Source: JAHECE01 sp963780675 (lineage in GTDB: Bacteria > Actinomycetota > Actinomycetes > Actinomycetales > JAHECE01). Taken from it: a DNA stretch of 64,000 nucleotides. The stretch spans positions 62,001 to 126,000 of the forward strand of contig CAWACR010000009.1 of the NCBI GenBank assembly GCA_963780675.1, written 5' to 3'. Positions 9,343 to 16,732 of this stretch are shown in pieces. Both the position numbers and the translations under genes were made by a program. The notes below the pieces were generated by a model. The model was not told where the DNA came from and made no database searches. It was given only the letters and a program-made list of their open reading frames with translations. The first letter of the stretch is position 1. Every line of letters starts with the position of its first letter.

Positions 9343-10542
9343 TCACAGGATGCGGGCCAGGCGGGGTGAGCGCCGGATCAAGTGCGAGGCGACCGCGAAG
9401 GAGGCGCCGACCCCCGCAGCCGCGACGATGAGGGCCTTGACCTCGGCGGGCAGCGGGACGGGCCGCAGCGCCAGGGCGAGGCCGATGAGCACCGGGCCCT
9501 GCAGCAGGAACGCGCCGTAAGCACCGCGGGCCGCGGACGGGCTGACCCACCGCAGGGGCCGGTCGAGATGACGCTGCGCGGCGCCGAGCAGCCACACCGC
9601 CCCGAAGATCCCCAGCGCGCTCTCCCCCGCGGCGAACACCAGGGCGGGCCAGCGCCACCCGCCGGACATGGACTCCAGGCTCACCTCACGCGCCAACGCG
9701 AGACCGACGAAGACGACGGCGGCGACGGCGGCGACGGCGGCCACCAGGGTCGCGGTGCGGGCCTGCCGGCGCACCCGGTCGGGAACCGCGACCAGCCACC
9801 CCACGGGCGAGGCGACGATGCCCAGACCGAAGGCAGCCGCGCACGCGGGCCATTCCCACACGTTCAGGTCGACGAACCGGTTGTCGCTTTCGGCTGGGAT
9901 CCCAAGCCGGACCAGGAACGTCGCCACGGCGACCGCGACGACGAGCACAAGCAGGTGACCCGTCCGGATCTCCCGAGGCTCCGCCCCGGGCGGCCTGCGG
10001 CCGCGGGCGCCGACCAGGCCCGCATACGCCAGGGAGAAGATCAACAACACCCCGACGAACCAGAGGACCCCCGTGTCCAGGCTGCCCTCCGCCCGCAGGT
10101 ACTCACCCAGACCGGGCGCCCCGCCCAGCCACCTGAACAGCGCGTACTCCAGGAGCGGCCACAACACCAGGGCGAACACGACGAACGGAACGCCCAGGCG
10201 CAGCAGGCGGTCACGGACATAGGCGCCCACGCCCTTGCGCTCCAGCGACGGCCTCGTCAGCAGACCCGCGAGCAGGAACAACAACGGGATCACGAACGCC
10301 GCCCCGAACAGCAGCGGCACGACGACGGCCTCTACCACCGGCGACAACGTCACCTCCCGCACGTCGGAGTACGACCACGCGTCCGTTGACGCCGCGTACC
10401 CGATCACCGCGTGCCCGGCAATGATCGCCGCGATCAGGATCGTCTTGAGGTTGTCCGCGAACCTCGCCCGCCCCGACGCCCACCCCGCGGCCCCGGACGG
10501 GCCTTGCCCCGCCCAAGACCCGTGACGCTCCGCCCCGGCCAC
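9343..10542 (-). CDS. Acyltransferase family 3 membrane protein
   Basis: About 399 residues if the GTG at 10542 is used; the frame is open to 10698 and the exact start is uncertain. Residues near 30 (FADNLKTILIAAIIAGHAVIGY) carry the conserved first-helix histidine of the acyltransferase-3/OafA group, followed by roughly ten membrane helices and a conserved loop (YVRDRLLRLGVPFVVF). These enzymes move acyl groups, usually acetyl, onto surface glycans, lipids or antibiotics across the membrane. Here the acceptor is unknown and no glycan-biosynthesis gene is adjacent. Confidence 0.8.
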   Translation of the reverse strand: MAGAERHGSWAGQGPSGAAGWASGRARFADNLKTILIAAIIAGHAVIGYAASTDAWSYSDVREVTLSPVVEAVVVPLLFGAAFVIPLLFLLAGLLTRPSLERKGVGAYVRDRLLRLGVPFVVFALVLWPLLEYALFRWLGGAPGLGEYLRAEGSLDTGVLWFVGVLLIFSLAYAGLVGARGRRPPGAEPREIRTGHLLVLVVAVAVATFLVRLGIPAESDNRFVDLNVWEWPACAAAFGLGIVASPVGWLVAVPDRVRRQARTATLVAAVAAVAAVVFVGLALAREVSLESMSGGWRWPALVFAAGESALGIFGAVWLLGAAQRHLDRPLRWVSPSAARGAYGAFLLQGPVLIGLALALRPVPLPAEVKALIVAAAGVGASFAVASHLIRRSPRLARIL

Positions 10543-11074
10543 CACCCCAGGCTCCAACCGACGAGCGACCACCGGAAGGGCCCCTCGTCCCGCACGCAGC
10601 AACCAGGGGACGGCCTGACAGTCCTGCCCCCCGCCACGTTGCGTTCTGGGCTGTGCCGGCCGTGCGACGGCGCGACCTCGAGCCGCCCGGCGCAGCACGA
10701 TGCTCTGCGGGCGAGGGTGGATCGATCCGTTCGAGCCACCCGCGGTCGGCGCCGCCGATCGCGATCATGAGGCCGGCGATCCACGCCAAAGCCTGCCCCT
10801 GCCATGGTCAACGTCACGTCAATCAGGTCCGTTCTCGCCCTGGGAACCGAGCCCAACGACAAGATCAACTTGTCTCACTCAAGCCTGACAGAGAGGGCAG
10901 GGGGCCAGGCGCCCGACCTCCGCCCCCGCGGCACACCCGCACCCGGATCATGAACGTCGTCACGAGCGACCGGCGGGGCTGGACGGCTCCGCGGCGGCGC
11001 ACATCTGTCGTACCGGTGCGCCGCCGCGGGTTCCGTCGGAGGGGTTTGTGTGAGTCGGACGCCTGAGCGGCCCC
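10543..11074. other. Intergenic stretch, no gene recognised
   Basis: About 530 bases between the acyltransferase start and the EIIC remnant. Several open frames exist on both strands because of high GC, for example minus 10434-10868 and plus 10653-11066, but their composition is arginine/proline-rich and no family pattern is visible. A minus-strand segment reading AWIAGLMIAIGGADRGWLER (near 10790-10725) has hydrophobic character and could be another gene scrap; I cannot identify it. Confidence 0.3.
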
Positions 11075-11297
11075 CTATGCGTTCGAGCTGGCGAGGGCGT
11101 GGAGGCTCTCGGCAGCCTCGATCTCCGCCTCGTGCGGGTTGCGCCCGATGCCCTGGCCGTGATGACCAGGAGGGCCGGGACGACCGACCCGGCCACCAGG
11201 GCGATGAGGAACATGAGGGGTTCCCGATGAGGGGGAGGACCCAGATGCCGCCGTGCGGGGCGAGTTGGCCGGCCCCCAGGGCCGTGATCGTCACGAC
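11075..11297 (-). pseudogene. PTS fructose-type EIIC C-terminal remnant
   Basis: The minus strand reads ITALGAGQLAPHGGIWVLPL then IGNP, the PHGG-containing last transmembrane block of fructose-family PTS EIIC proteins. A frame change near 11216 continues with MFLIALVAGSVVPALLVIT, and a further change gives the tail HEAEIEAAESLHALASSNA with a TAG at 11075-11077. Only about 70 C-terminal residues survive in three frames. The 5' side is cut where an opposing acyltransferase remnant begins, so this is a junction of two broken genes. Confidence 0.7.
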
Positions 11298-11298
11298 G

Positions 11299-11745
11299 CC
11301 ACTACCCCGCGACCGCCCGTTGTGGCGCACCGTGGTCGTGACCGGTGCCCCCGACGGTGGGGTCGGGGTGGTCGTCGTGATGCATCACGTCATCGCCGAC
11401 GGGATCGGCGGCCTCGCGCTACTCGCCGAGATCGCCGACCGCGCCGCCGAACCCGCCGCACCCGGTGTAGGTGAGGCGCCGCCCCAGGCGGAACGCCCGG
11501 ACGCGCCCTCAGCCGACCGCTCCGAGAATCCCGGATCGGGGCAGGGCGCCACCCGGCGAGCACTCCCGGCCGCGTTCGCCGCCCTGCGTCACGCCCGGCT
11601 CGAGCTCGGCGGCGGCCCCGCCGCCACGGCGCGACCGTCAACGACGCCCTGCTGGTCGCGGTGACGGGCGCCATGGCCCGGCTGCTCACCCACCGCGGGC
11701 AGATGCCCTCTGCACCGAACTTCTCGACATCGCATCGTCGCCGGC
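11299..11745 (+). pseudogene. WS/DGAT-type acyltransferase, central fragment with HHxxxDG
   Basis: The plus strand encodes LPRDRPLWRTVVVTGAP, then VVVVMHHVIADGIGGLALLA, the catalytic HHxxxDG region of wax-ester synthase/diacylglycerol acyltransferases. A proline-rich linker and the helix FAALRHARLELGGG follow. A frame change near 11635 leads to TVNDALLVAVTGAMARLL, the next conserved block, after which the fragment ends against the 3' end of the quinone oxidoreductase on the other strand. This block overlaps in homology with the remnant at 7966-8745 (SVNDVLLTLTAAGLRALL) but differs in sequence, so two distinct acyltransferase genes have been lost. Confidence 0.7.
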
Positions 11746-11765
11746 ATCGACGTAGCGGCGCGAAC

Positions 11766-12755
11766 TCAGGGCGTGCGGGTGATGACGACGAGTTTGCCGG
11801 TGGTGGTGCCGGATTCCATGTCGGTGTGGGCTTGCTGGATGTGGTCGAGGTCGTAGACGCGGTGGATGGGGACGACGGCGTCACCGGCTGCGACGGCGTC
11901 GAGGTAGTCCTGCAGGATCTCGGGTGACAGGTCACTTGCCTCGCCGGTGTAGGCGGTGAGCCGCACACCGGCGGGGATGTAGTCGATGGGGTAGAAGTCC
12001 CGGACGGTCCACTCGTTGGACAGCATGCCGGTGAAGCACACGACGCCGTGCACCCGGGTCGCGGCGAGAGTGTCGGGCAGTGTCGGGGTGCCGACGAGTT
12101 CGAGCGCCTTGTCGACGCCGCAGGGGATGATCGCCCGCACACGACCGGCGACGTGGCCGTCGTCGAGGATGACGTGGTCGACGCCGATCCGCTCCAACGC
12201 CTCCACCTTGGCGGGGTTGCGGGTCGTGGACAGCACGGTCAGACCCATCCGCTTGGCCAGGACCGCCGTGGCCATCCCGACCGAGGAGGTCCCCCCGCGG
12301 ATCAGGATCGTCTCTCCTGGCCGGGCGTCCAGACCGACGGTCAGGGAGCCGTTCGCGGTTTGGAGCATCTCCGGCACGGCGCCGAGCGTGGCCCAGTCCA
12401 GGTCGCTGACGAACGGCACGACCTGACGGGCGGGCACACAGGTGTACTCGGCGTAGCCGCCGTCGAAGTTGCGACCCATCCCGCCCATCATGGTGGCGAC
12501 CTGCGCTCCGAGGCCGAACTCCCCCGCGGGGCAGGCGGCCACGGTGCCGACGGCCTCGATGCCCAGCACACGTGGGAACGTCACGGACGGTGACATCCCG
12601 AGCCGGGTGAACAACTCGGACCTGTTCAGCCCGAACGCCTCGACCTTGATCAGCACCTGCCCCGGCGCCGGGACCGGGACCGGGACCTCACGCACCTGGA
12701 GCGCCTCCGGCGGCCCCGGGGCGTCCAGGACGACGGCGCGCATCGTGGGCGTCAT
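11766..12755 (-). CDS. Zinc-type alcohol dehydrogenase-like NADPH:quinone oxidoreductase
   Basis: 329 residues of the medium-chain dehydrogenase/reductase quinone oxidoreductase branch. Seen: MRAVVLDAPGPPEALQVREV start, GLNRSELFTRLG, FPRVLGIEAVGTV, the Rossmann glycine motif in ETILIRGGTSSVGMATAVLA, and the C-terminal GKLVVI. Zinc ligands of true alcohol dehydrogenases are absent, as expected for QOR enzymes, which reduce quinones or enones with NADPH. The start at 12755 is supported by overlap with the TGA of a 36-codon upstream ORF (TGATG). A divergent MarR regulator lies upstream, consistent with response to electrophiles. Confidence 0.85.
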   Translation of the reverse strand: MTPTMRAVVLDAPGPPEALQVREVPVPVPAPGQVLIKVEAFGLNRSELFTRLGMSPSVTFPRVLGIEAVGTVAACPAGEFGLGAQVATMMGGMGRNFDGGYAEYTCVPARQVVPFVSDLDWATLGAVPEMLQTANGSLTVGLDARPGETILIRGGTSSVGMATAVLAKRMGLTVLSTTRNPAKVEALERIGVDHVILDDGHVAGRVRAIIPCGVDKALELVGTPTLPDTLAATRVHGVVCFTGMLSNEWTVRDFYPIDYIPAGVRLTAYTGEASDLSPEILQDYLDAVAAGDAVVPIHRVYDLDHIQQAHTDMESGTTTGKLVVITRTP

Positions 12756-12865
12756 CAGACCACGGCCGGCTGCGCCGGCACGGACGCCGGGAGCGGGGCG
12801 GCGTCGGCCCGGGACGCGTGCTCCCGTGCCGGCAGGGCGTGCAGCAACCACAGGGCGTAGTCCAT
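12755..12865 (-). CDS. 36-residue leader ORF coupled to the quinone oxidoreductase
   Basis: ATG 12865 is preceded by GAGGAG at a good distance, the best ribosome site in this stretch, whereas the oxidoreductase itself has none. The frame encodes MDYALWLLHALPAREHASRA and more, and ends at TGA 12755-12757, overlapping the oxidoreductase ATG as TGATG. This suggests that the oxidoreductase is translated by reinitiation or coupling. The peptide has a hydrophobic N-terminus (YALWLLHAL) followed by an Ala/Pro-rich tail; I recognise no family. It is short enough to be missed by standard gene callers. Confidence 0.55.
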   Translation of the reverse strand: MDYALWLLHALPAREHASRADAAPLPASVPAQPAVV

Positions 12866-12968
12866 GGCGAATCTCCTCACGAGATCAGGCGAACGGACCC
12901 CGGGTCGCCCGGCCGCTGGGTTGGAGTTCGAGGCACTGCGTCAGGTGCGGCGAGCCCGGCGCGCCTCC

Positions 12969-13445
12969 TCATCGTTTGGCTGAGCGTGGTGGCGCAGCGA
13001 CTAGCACCGGGGACGTGGCCTCCAGGTGTCGGCGCAGCCGGGCGATTGTGTGGGAGAAGTGTTCGAGATCGCTCGCCGGCGCACCGGCACCGAGGTAGAG
13101 GTCGAGCGCCTCGGCCACGGTCGCGTTCGCTTCCGCGAGCACCAGCTGTCCGCGCTCGGTGAGCTCCAGGACGTTCGAGCGGCCATCCCGCGGATGGGGC
13201 ACTCGTCGGCACCACCCCGACGCCTCGACCCGGTCGACGACCTTGCTCGCCCCGCCGACCGTGATCGACAACGCGCGCGCGACATCCAGCACCCGGCACC
13301 CGGGTCTCCGGTGCACCACGTTCATGACCTCCAGCGGAGCCAGCCCGACGCCGTGCTCGGCACGAACACGCGCCTCGAGCCGGTTCCACAGCTCGGTCTC
13401 CAGGCGCACGAGGGCGCCGAACATCGACACATGATCTTCAGGCAT
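12969..13445 (-). CDS. MarR-family transcriptional regulator
   Basis: 158 residues from ATG 13445 (MPEDHVSMFGALVRLETELW). A winged helix is visible: VGLAPLEVMNVVHRRPGCRV, LDVARALSITVGGASKVVDR (recognition helix) and the wing GWCRRVPHPRDGRSNVLELT, all standard for MarR repressors that release DNA on binding phenolic or electrophilic ligands. It is divergent from the FMN reductase (13567) and upstream of the leader ORF/quinone oxidoreductase unit 104 bp away on its own strand. It may control both redox genes, an inference from position. Confidence 0.85.
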   Translation of the reverse strand: MPEDHVSMFGALVRLETELWNRLEARVRAEHGVGLAPLEVMNVVHRRPGCRVLDVARALSITVGGASKVVDRVEASGWCRRVPHPRDGRSNVLELTERGQLVLAEANATVAEALDLYLGAGAPASDLEHFSHTIARLRRHLEATSPVLVAAPPRSAKR

Positions 13446-13566
13446 CCACCAAGGATACGCGATACATTCCGTGTCACCCATCCGGCCCGGGTCGGGCGCG
13501 ATCGCGTCTGGCGAGCCGGGTCCCGCCGATGACGGCCCGCGGTGCGCGCCGTCGAAGGAGCGCACG

Positions 13567-14133
13567 ATGACGACCTACACGATCGGCTACTTCGTCGGCA
13601 GCCTGTCCTCGACCTCGATCAACCGCCGGCTCTCCCGGGCTCTGATCAAACTGGCGCCCGACGACCTCGAGTTCGTCGAGATCCCGATCCGCGATCTGCC
13701 CCTGTACAGCCCGGACTACGACGCCGACTACCCGCCGCAGGCGAAGGCGCTCAAGAACGCGATCGCGGGTGTCGACGCCGTCCTGTTCGTGACCCCCGAG
13801 TACAACCGGTCCATCCCGGGCGGGCTGAAGAACGCGATCGACTGGGCGTCGCGGCCATGGGGTGAGAACTCCTTCGACCACATCCCCGCCGCGGTGATCG
13901 GCGCCTCGATCGGGTCCATCGGCACGGCCGTCGCGCAGCAGAGCCTGCGAGCGGTCCTGAGCTTCGTCAACGCCCGGCAGATGACCGCGCCCGAGGCCTA
14001 CATCCACTTCGACCCCGAGGTCTTCACCGAAGACGGTGACGTCACCAACACCTCGACCGCCGACTTCCTGCGCGCCTTCCTGGCGGAGTTCCGCGACCAC
14101 GTCGTCCGCGTCCTGACGGTCCTGCCCCGCTAG
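13567..14133 (+). CDS. NADPH-dependent FMN reductase / azoreductase-like
   Basis: 188 residues from ATG 13567 with AAGGAG upstream. GYFVGSLSSTSINRRLSRAL is the FMN phosphate-binding loop of the FMN_red family; LPLYSPDYDADYPPQAKALK and VLFVTPEYNRSIPGGLKNAI with DWASRPWG are diagnostic. Family members reduce flavin, quinones or azo compounds with NAD(P)H. Placement opposite a MarR regulator and near a quinone oxidoreductase fits a small electrophile/quinone detoxification module. The frame is intact and the length is typical (about 185-190 residues). Confidence 0.88.
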   Translation: MTTYTIGYFVGSLSSTSINRRLSRALIKLAPDDLEFVEIPIRDLPLYSPDYDADYPPQAKALKNAIAGVDAVLFVTPEYNRSIPGGLKNAIDWASRPWGENSFDHIPAAVIGASIGSIGTAVAQQSLRAVLSFVNARQMTAPEAYIHFDPEVFTEDGDVTNTSTADFLRAFLAEFRDHVVRVLTVLPR

Positions 14134-14574
14134 ACGCGTGATGTCCCGTGTCCCGCGCACCACGCCTGCGAAGCGGGCGCCGACGCACACTGCGGATGGC
14201 GTCGCAGGTTCGACCTGCAGGTGAGTGGTGGGCGACGATCGGGGCGGTGGCGCCTGCGCGGCGCCGGCAGACGCGGGAACGCTCCTTGCGCCTGAGCGCC
14301 GTCGGGCCTGCGGGGTGCGCGTCCTCGGCGGCGTCCGTCGCCCGCTCGTCACGGCCGCGCGCGCCGGCCCGTCCCGCACGAGGGGCGTGGTCGCACAGTG
14401 TGCGTGCTCGAACGGCAACGGCGATTCGGTGCGCGCCTCGGTCACGGTTCGGCGAGCCCGGACCGTCGAACGTGACGAGCCTCACCCGAGTCCGAGCGCG
14501 CACGGCCTGGACTTCGAACCGCCGAGGTCGTACCTTCGAGATTGTCCCGGTCGCTGCGGCGGCCGGTGAGGTTC
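14134..14574. other. Non-coding stretch upstream of the bgl leader
   Basis: About 440 bases with only low-complexity, arginine/alanine-rich frames on both strands and no recognisable family. The last part must contain the bglF promoter, since the antiterminator element starts at 14575, but I cannot single out convincing -35/-10 boxes in this GC-rich sequence. A short perfect stem-loop (GCAGG-TTCGA-CCTGC, 14204-14218) stands alone. Confidence 0.35.
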
Positions 14575-14608
14575 GGGGTTGTTACTGGCAGGCAGGCAAA
14601 ACCCAAAC
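14575..14608 (+). promoter_or_regulatory. RAT antiterminator RNA element (LicT/BglG target)
   Basis: GGGGTTGTTACTGGCAGGC followed by AGGCAAAACCCAAA matches the ribonucleic antiterminator consensus of BglG/LicT systems (G-rich start, TTGTTACTG, loop, GGCAAAACC). Its 3' arm (14598-14608) is also the left arm of the terminator, so antiterminator and terminator are mutually exclusive. The cognate binding protein is encoded at 18415. Confidence 0.9.
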
Positions 14609-14680
14609 TTCGATCGACTCAGTTCGTTTCCCGCTCGGGGATCGAGTTTCTGGAGTCGGCGAGGTTTGGGTTTTTTTGTT
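14598..14680 (+). terminator. Leader terminator of the bgl operon
   Basis: AAAACCCAAAC (14598-14608) pairs perfectly with GTTTGGGTTTT (14664-14674); the pairing extends inward, with GACTC (14616) against GAGTC (14653). The right arm continues into an uninterrupted T run to 14677, a good Rho-independent terminator and rare in this GC-rich window. It ends transcription before bglF unless LicT stabilises the overlapping RAT. Confidence 0.88.
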
Positions 14681-14740
14681 GCCCGGACGGCCCCGGACGC
14701 CCATCCCAGTAGTTCACAGCAAGGGATTCGAGGAGGAATC

Positions 14741-16636
14741 GTGGCAACGGCGACGAAGTTCGATGTGATTGCCGAGGGCGTCCTGTTGGGCGTCGGCGGT
14801 GAGGAGAACGTGAAGTCGGTGACGCATTGTGCGACCCGGCTGCGGTTCCAGCTGAAGGACCGCGAGAAGGCGGACAAGGCGGCTGTGGAGAACACCAAGG
14901 GTGTCATCACGGTGGTCGAGGCCGGTGGTCAGTTCCAGGTGGTGATCGGGAACGCGGTGGCCAACGTGTACGAGTCGATCGTGCGCAGCGGGAACCTGTC
15001 CACTGCCGGTGAGGGCGGGTCCAAGGGCGGTGTCCTGGCCCAGGCGATCGACCTCATCACGAGCATCTTCACCCCGTTCCTGTGGGTCCTGGCCGGGTCG
15101 GGTCTGATGAAGGCCCTGCTGATCACCGCGGTGAAGATCTTCCCCGACTTCGCCACCACGACGACGTACGCGATCTGGTTCACCGCCGCGGACGCGGTGT
15201 TCCAGTTCCTGCCGATCCTGCTGGCGATCACCGCGGCGAAGAAGTTCCGTGCGAACCTGTACGTGGCCGTCGCGATCGCCTCGGCCATGATCTACACCGC
15301 CACGATCGCCGTGGTGACCACGGATGCCGGGTCCCTCACGCTGCAGGCTTTCGCCGGCGGCGGGGGTGAGATCACGTTCTTCGGCATCCCTGTCGTGATG
15401 ATCTCTTACCTCTCGGCCGTGATCCCCACGATCCTGGCCGTGTACGCCCAGGGCCACTTCGAGCGGTTGCTGAACCGGGTCCTGCCGGAGTCGTTGAAGA
15501 ACTTCCTCAACCCGATGATCACCCTGGCCGTCATCGTGCCGTTGACGTTCCTGCTCATCGGCCCGGTCGCCGACCTGGTCGGCACGGGCCTGTCCAACGC
15601 GGTGAACTGGGTCTGGGGACTGAGCCCGGCCGTGGCTGGTGCTCTGCTCGGCGCGTTCTGGCAGGTCTTCGTGATCTTCGGTGTCCACTGGGGCTTCGTG
15701 CCGGTGATGATCCAGGACATCAGCACCCAGGGCTACACGCTGCTGATCGGCCCGCTGTTCCCCGCCGTCCTGGCCCAGGCCGCTGCCGCGACCGCGGTGT
15801 TCTTCAAGACCCGCAACAAGGAGATGAAGGAGATCGCCGGCCCGGCCGCGATCTCGGGGTTCCTGGCCGGAATCACCGAGCCCGCGATCTACGGCGTGAC
15901 CCTGCGGTTGAAGAAGCCGTTCATCTACGCCTGCATCGGTGGAGCCGTCGGTGGCGCGATCGTGGCAGCCGGTGGCTCGACCGCCGAGGGGTTCGTGCTC
16001 GCCGGTCTGCTGACCATCCCCGCCGCGATGAACATCGGGAACTTCACGATGCTGCTGATCGGTGTCGGCGCCGCGATCGCCATCTCGTTCACCCTGACCA
16101 TGCTGCTGGGCTTCAAGGACCTCCCCGCCACCATGCACGCCGCCGGGGCCGAGGCCACTCCCGCCGAGGAGGGTGAGGTCGCCTCCGAGGCCATCGCGAT
16201 CGCCGCGCCGGTCCCCGGTCAGGTCGTCCCCCTGGCCGCCGTGCCGGACAAGGTGTTCTCCTCCGGCGCCCTGGGCAACGGTCTGGGCGTCATCCCGAGC
16301 GAGGGCAAGGCGTACGCCCCGATCTCCGGCACCCTGCTGACCGCGATGCCCCACGCCTACGGCATCAAGGCCGACAACGGCCTGGAAGTCCTCATCCACA
16401 TCGGCCTGGACACGGTCAACCTCAAGGGCACGCACTTCACCCCCGCCGTCAAGCAGGGCCAGCGCGTGGAGATCGGCCAGCTCCTCACCGAGTTCGACCT
16501 CGACGCCCTGGTCGCCGCCGGCTACAACCCGATGACGATCATGATCGTGACCAACTCCGGTGACTACGCCGCCGTCGTCCCCATCGGCGAAGGCATCGTG
16601 ACCACCAAGGAACTCGTCCTCGACGTCGTCGCCTGA
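14741..16636 (+). CDS. bglF: Beta-glucoside PTS permease EIIBCA
   Basis: 631 residues from a GTG at 14741 placed after GAGGAGG. Domain order is B-C-A. EIIB: ENVKSVTHCATRLRFQLKD with phospho-cysteine C30. EIIC: about ten helices from residue 105 to 480 with the conserved GITEPAIYG substrate loop. EIIA: VLIHIGLDTVNLKG with the phospho-histidine near residue 553. It takes up aryl- or cellobiose-type beta-glucosides and phosphorylates them at C6, with phosphate coming from EI and HPr. A ptsH-like gene lies at 21227. Expression is controlled by the RAT/terminator pair and LicT, whose activity BglF normally modulates by phosphorylation. Confidence 0.95.
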   Translation: MATATKFDVIAEGVLLGVGGEENVKSVTHCATRLRFQLKDREKADKAAVENTKGVITVVEAGGQFQVVIGNAVANVYESIVRSGNLSTAGEGGSKGGVLAQAIDLITSIFTPFLWVLAGSGLMKALLITAVKIFPDFATTTTYAIWFTAADAVFQFLPILLAITAAKKFRANLYVAVAIASAMIYTATIAVVTTDAGSLTLQAFAGGGGEITFFGIPVVMISYLSAVIPTILAVYAQGHFERLLNRVLPESLKNFLNPMITLAVIVPLTFLLIGPVADLVGTGLSNAVNWVWGLSPAVAGALLGAFWQVFVIFGVHWGFVPVMIQDISTQGYTLLIGPLFPAVLAQAAAATAVFFKTRNKEMKEIAGPAAISGFLAGITEPAIYGVTLRLKKPFIYACIGGAVGGAIVAAGGSTAEGFVLAGLLTIPAAMNIGNFTMLLIGVGAAIAISFTLTMLLGFKDLPATMHAAGAEATPAEEGEVASEAIAIAAPVPGQVVPLAAVPDKVFSSGALGNGLGVIPSEGKAYAPISGTLLTAMPHAYGIKADNGLEVLIHIGLDTVNLKGTHFTPAVKQGQRVEIGQLLTEFDLDALVAAGYNPMTIMIVTNSGDYAAVVPIGEGIVTTKELVLDVVA

Positions 16637-16643
16637 CAACACG

Positions 16644-16685
16644 CCGCTGGGCGTCCCCGGGCCACCACCCGGGGACGCCCAGCGG
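16644..16685 (+). terminator. Perfect 18-bp hairpin between bglF and bglA
   Basis: Arms 16644-16661 and 16668-16685 are exact complements around a 6-base loop (CCACCA). No T run follows, so it may act as an mRNA stabilising or processing element, or as a partial terminator that lowers bglA relative to bglF, more than as a full stop. Confidence 0.75.
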
Positions 16686-16732
16686 GGCCGACCCCAAAAC
16701 CCACGTCAACGAAGACACGAGAGGTAACCGTC

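Noticed and set aside
13455..13466. GATACGCGATAC near the MarR start considered as an operator
   Set aside because: It is a short direct repeat, not a palindrome, and no second copy was found near the target genes.
14204..14218. GCAGG-TTCGA-CCTGC looks like a tRNA T-arm
   Set aside because: No acceptor strand or other arms nearby.
14714..16642. 642-codon frame opposite bglF
   Set aside because: Asp/Arg/Gly/His-rich antisense shadow of a clearly coding gene.
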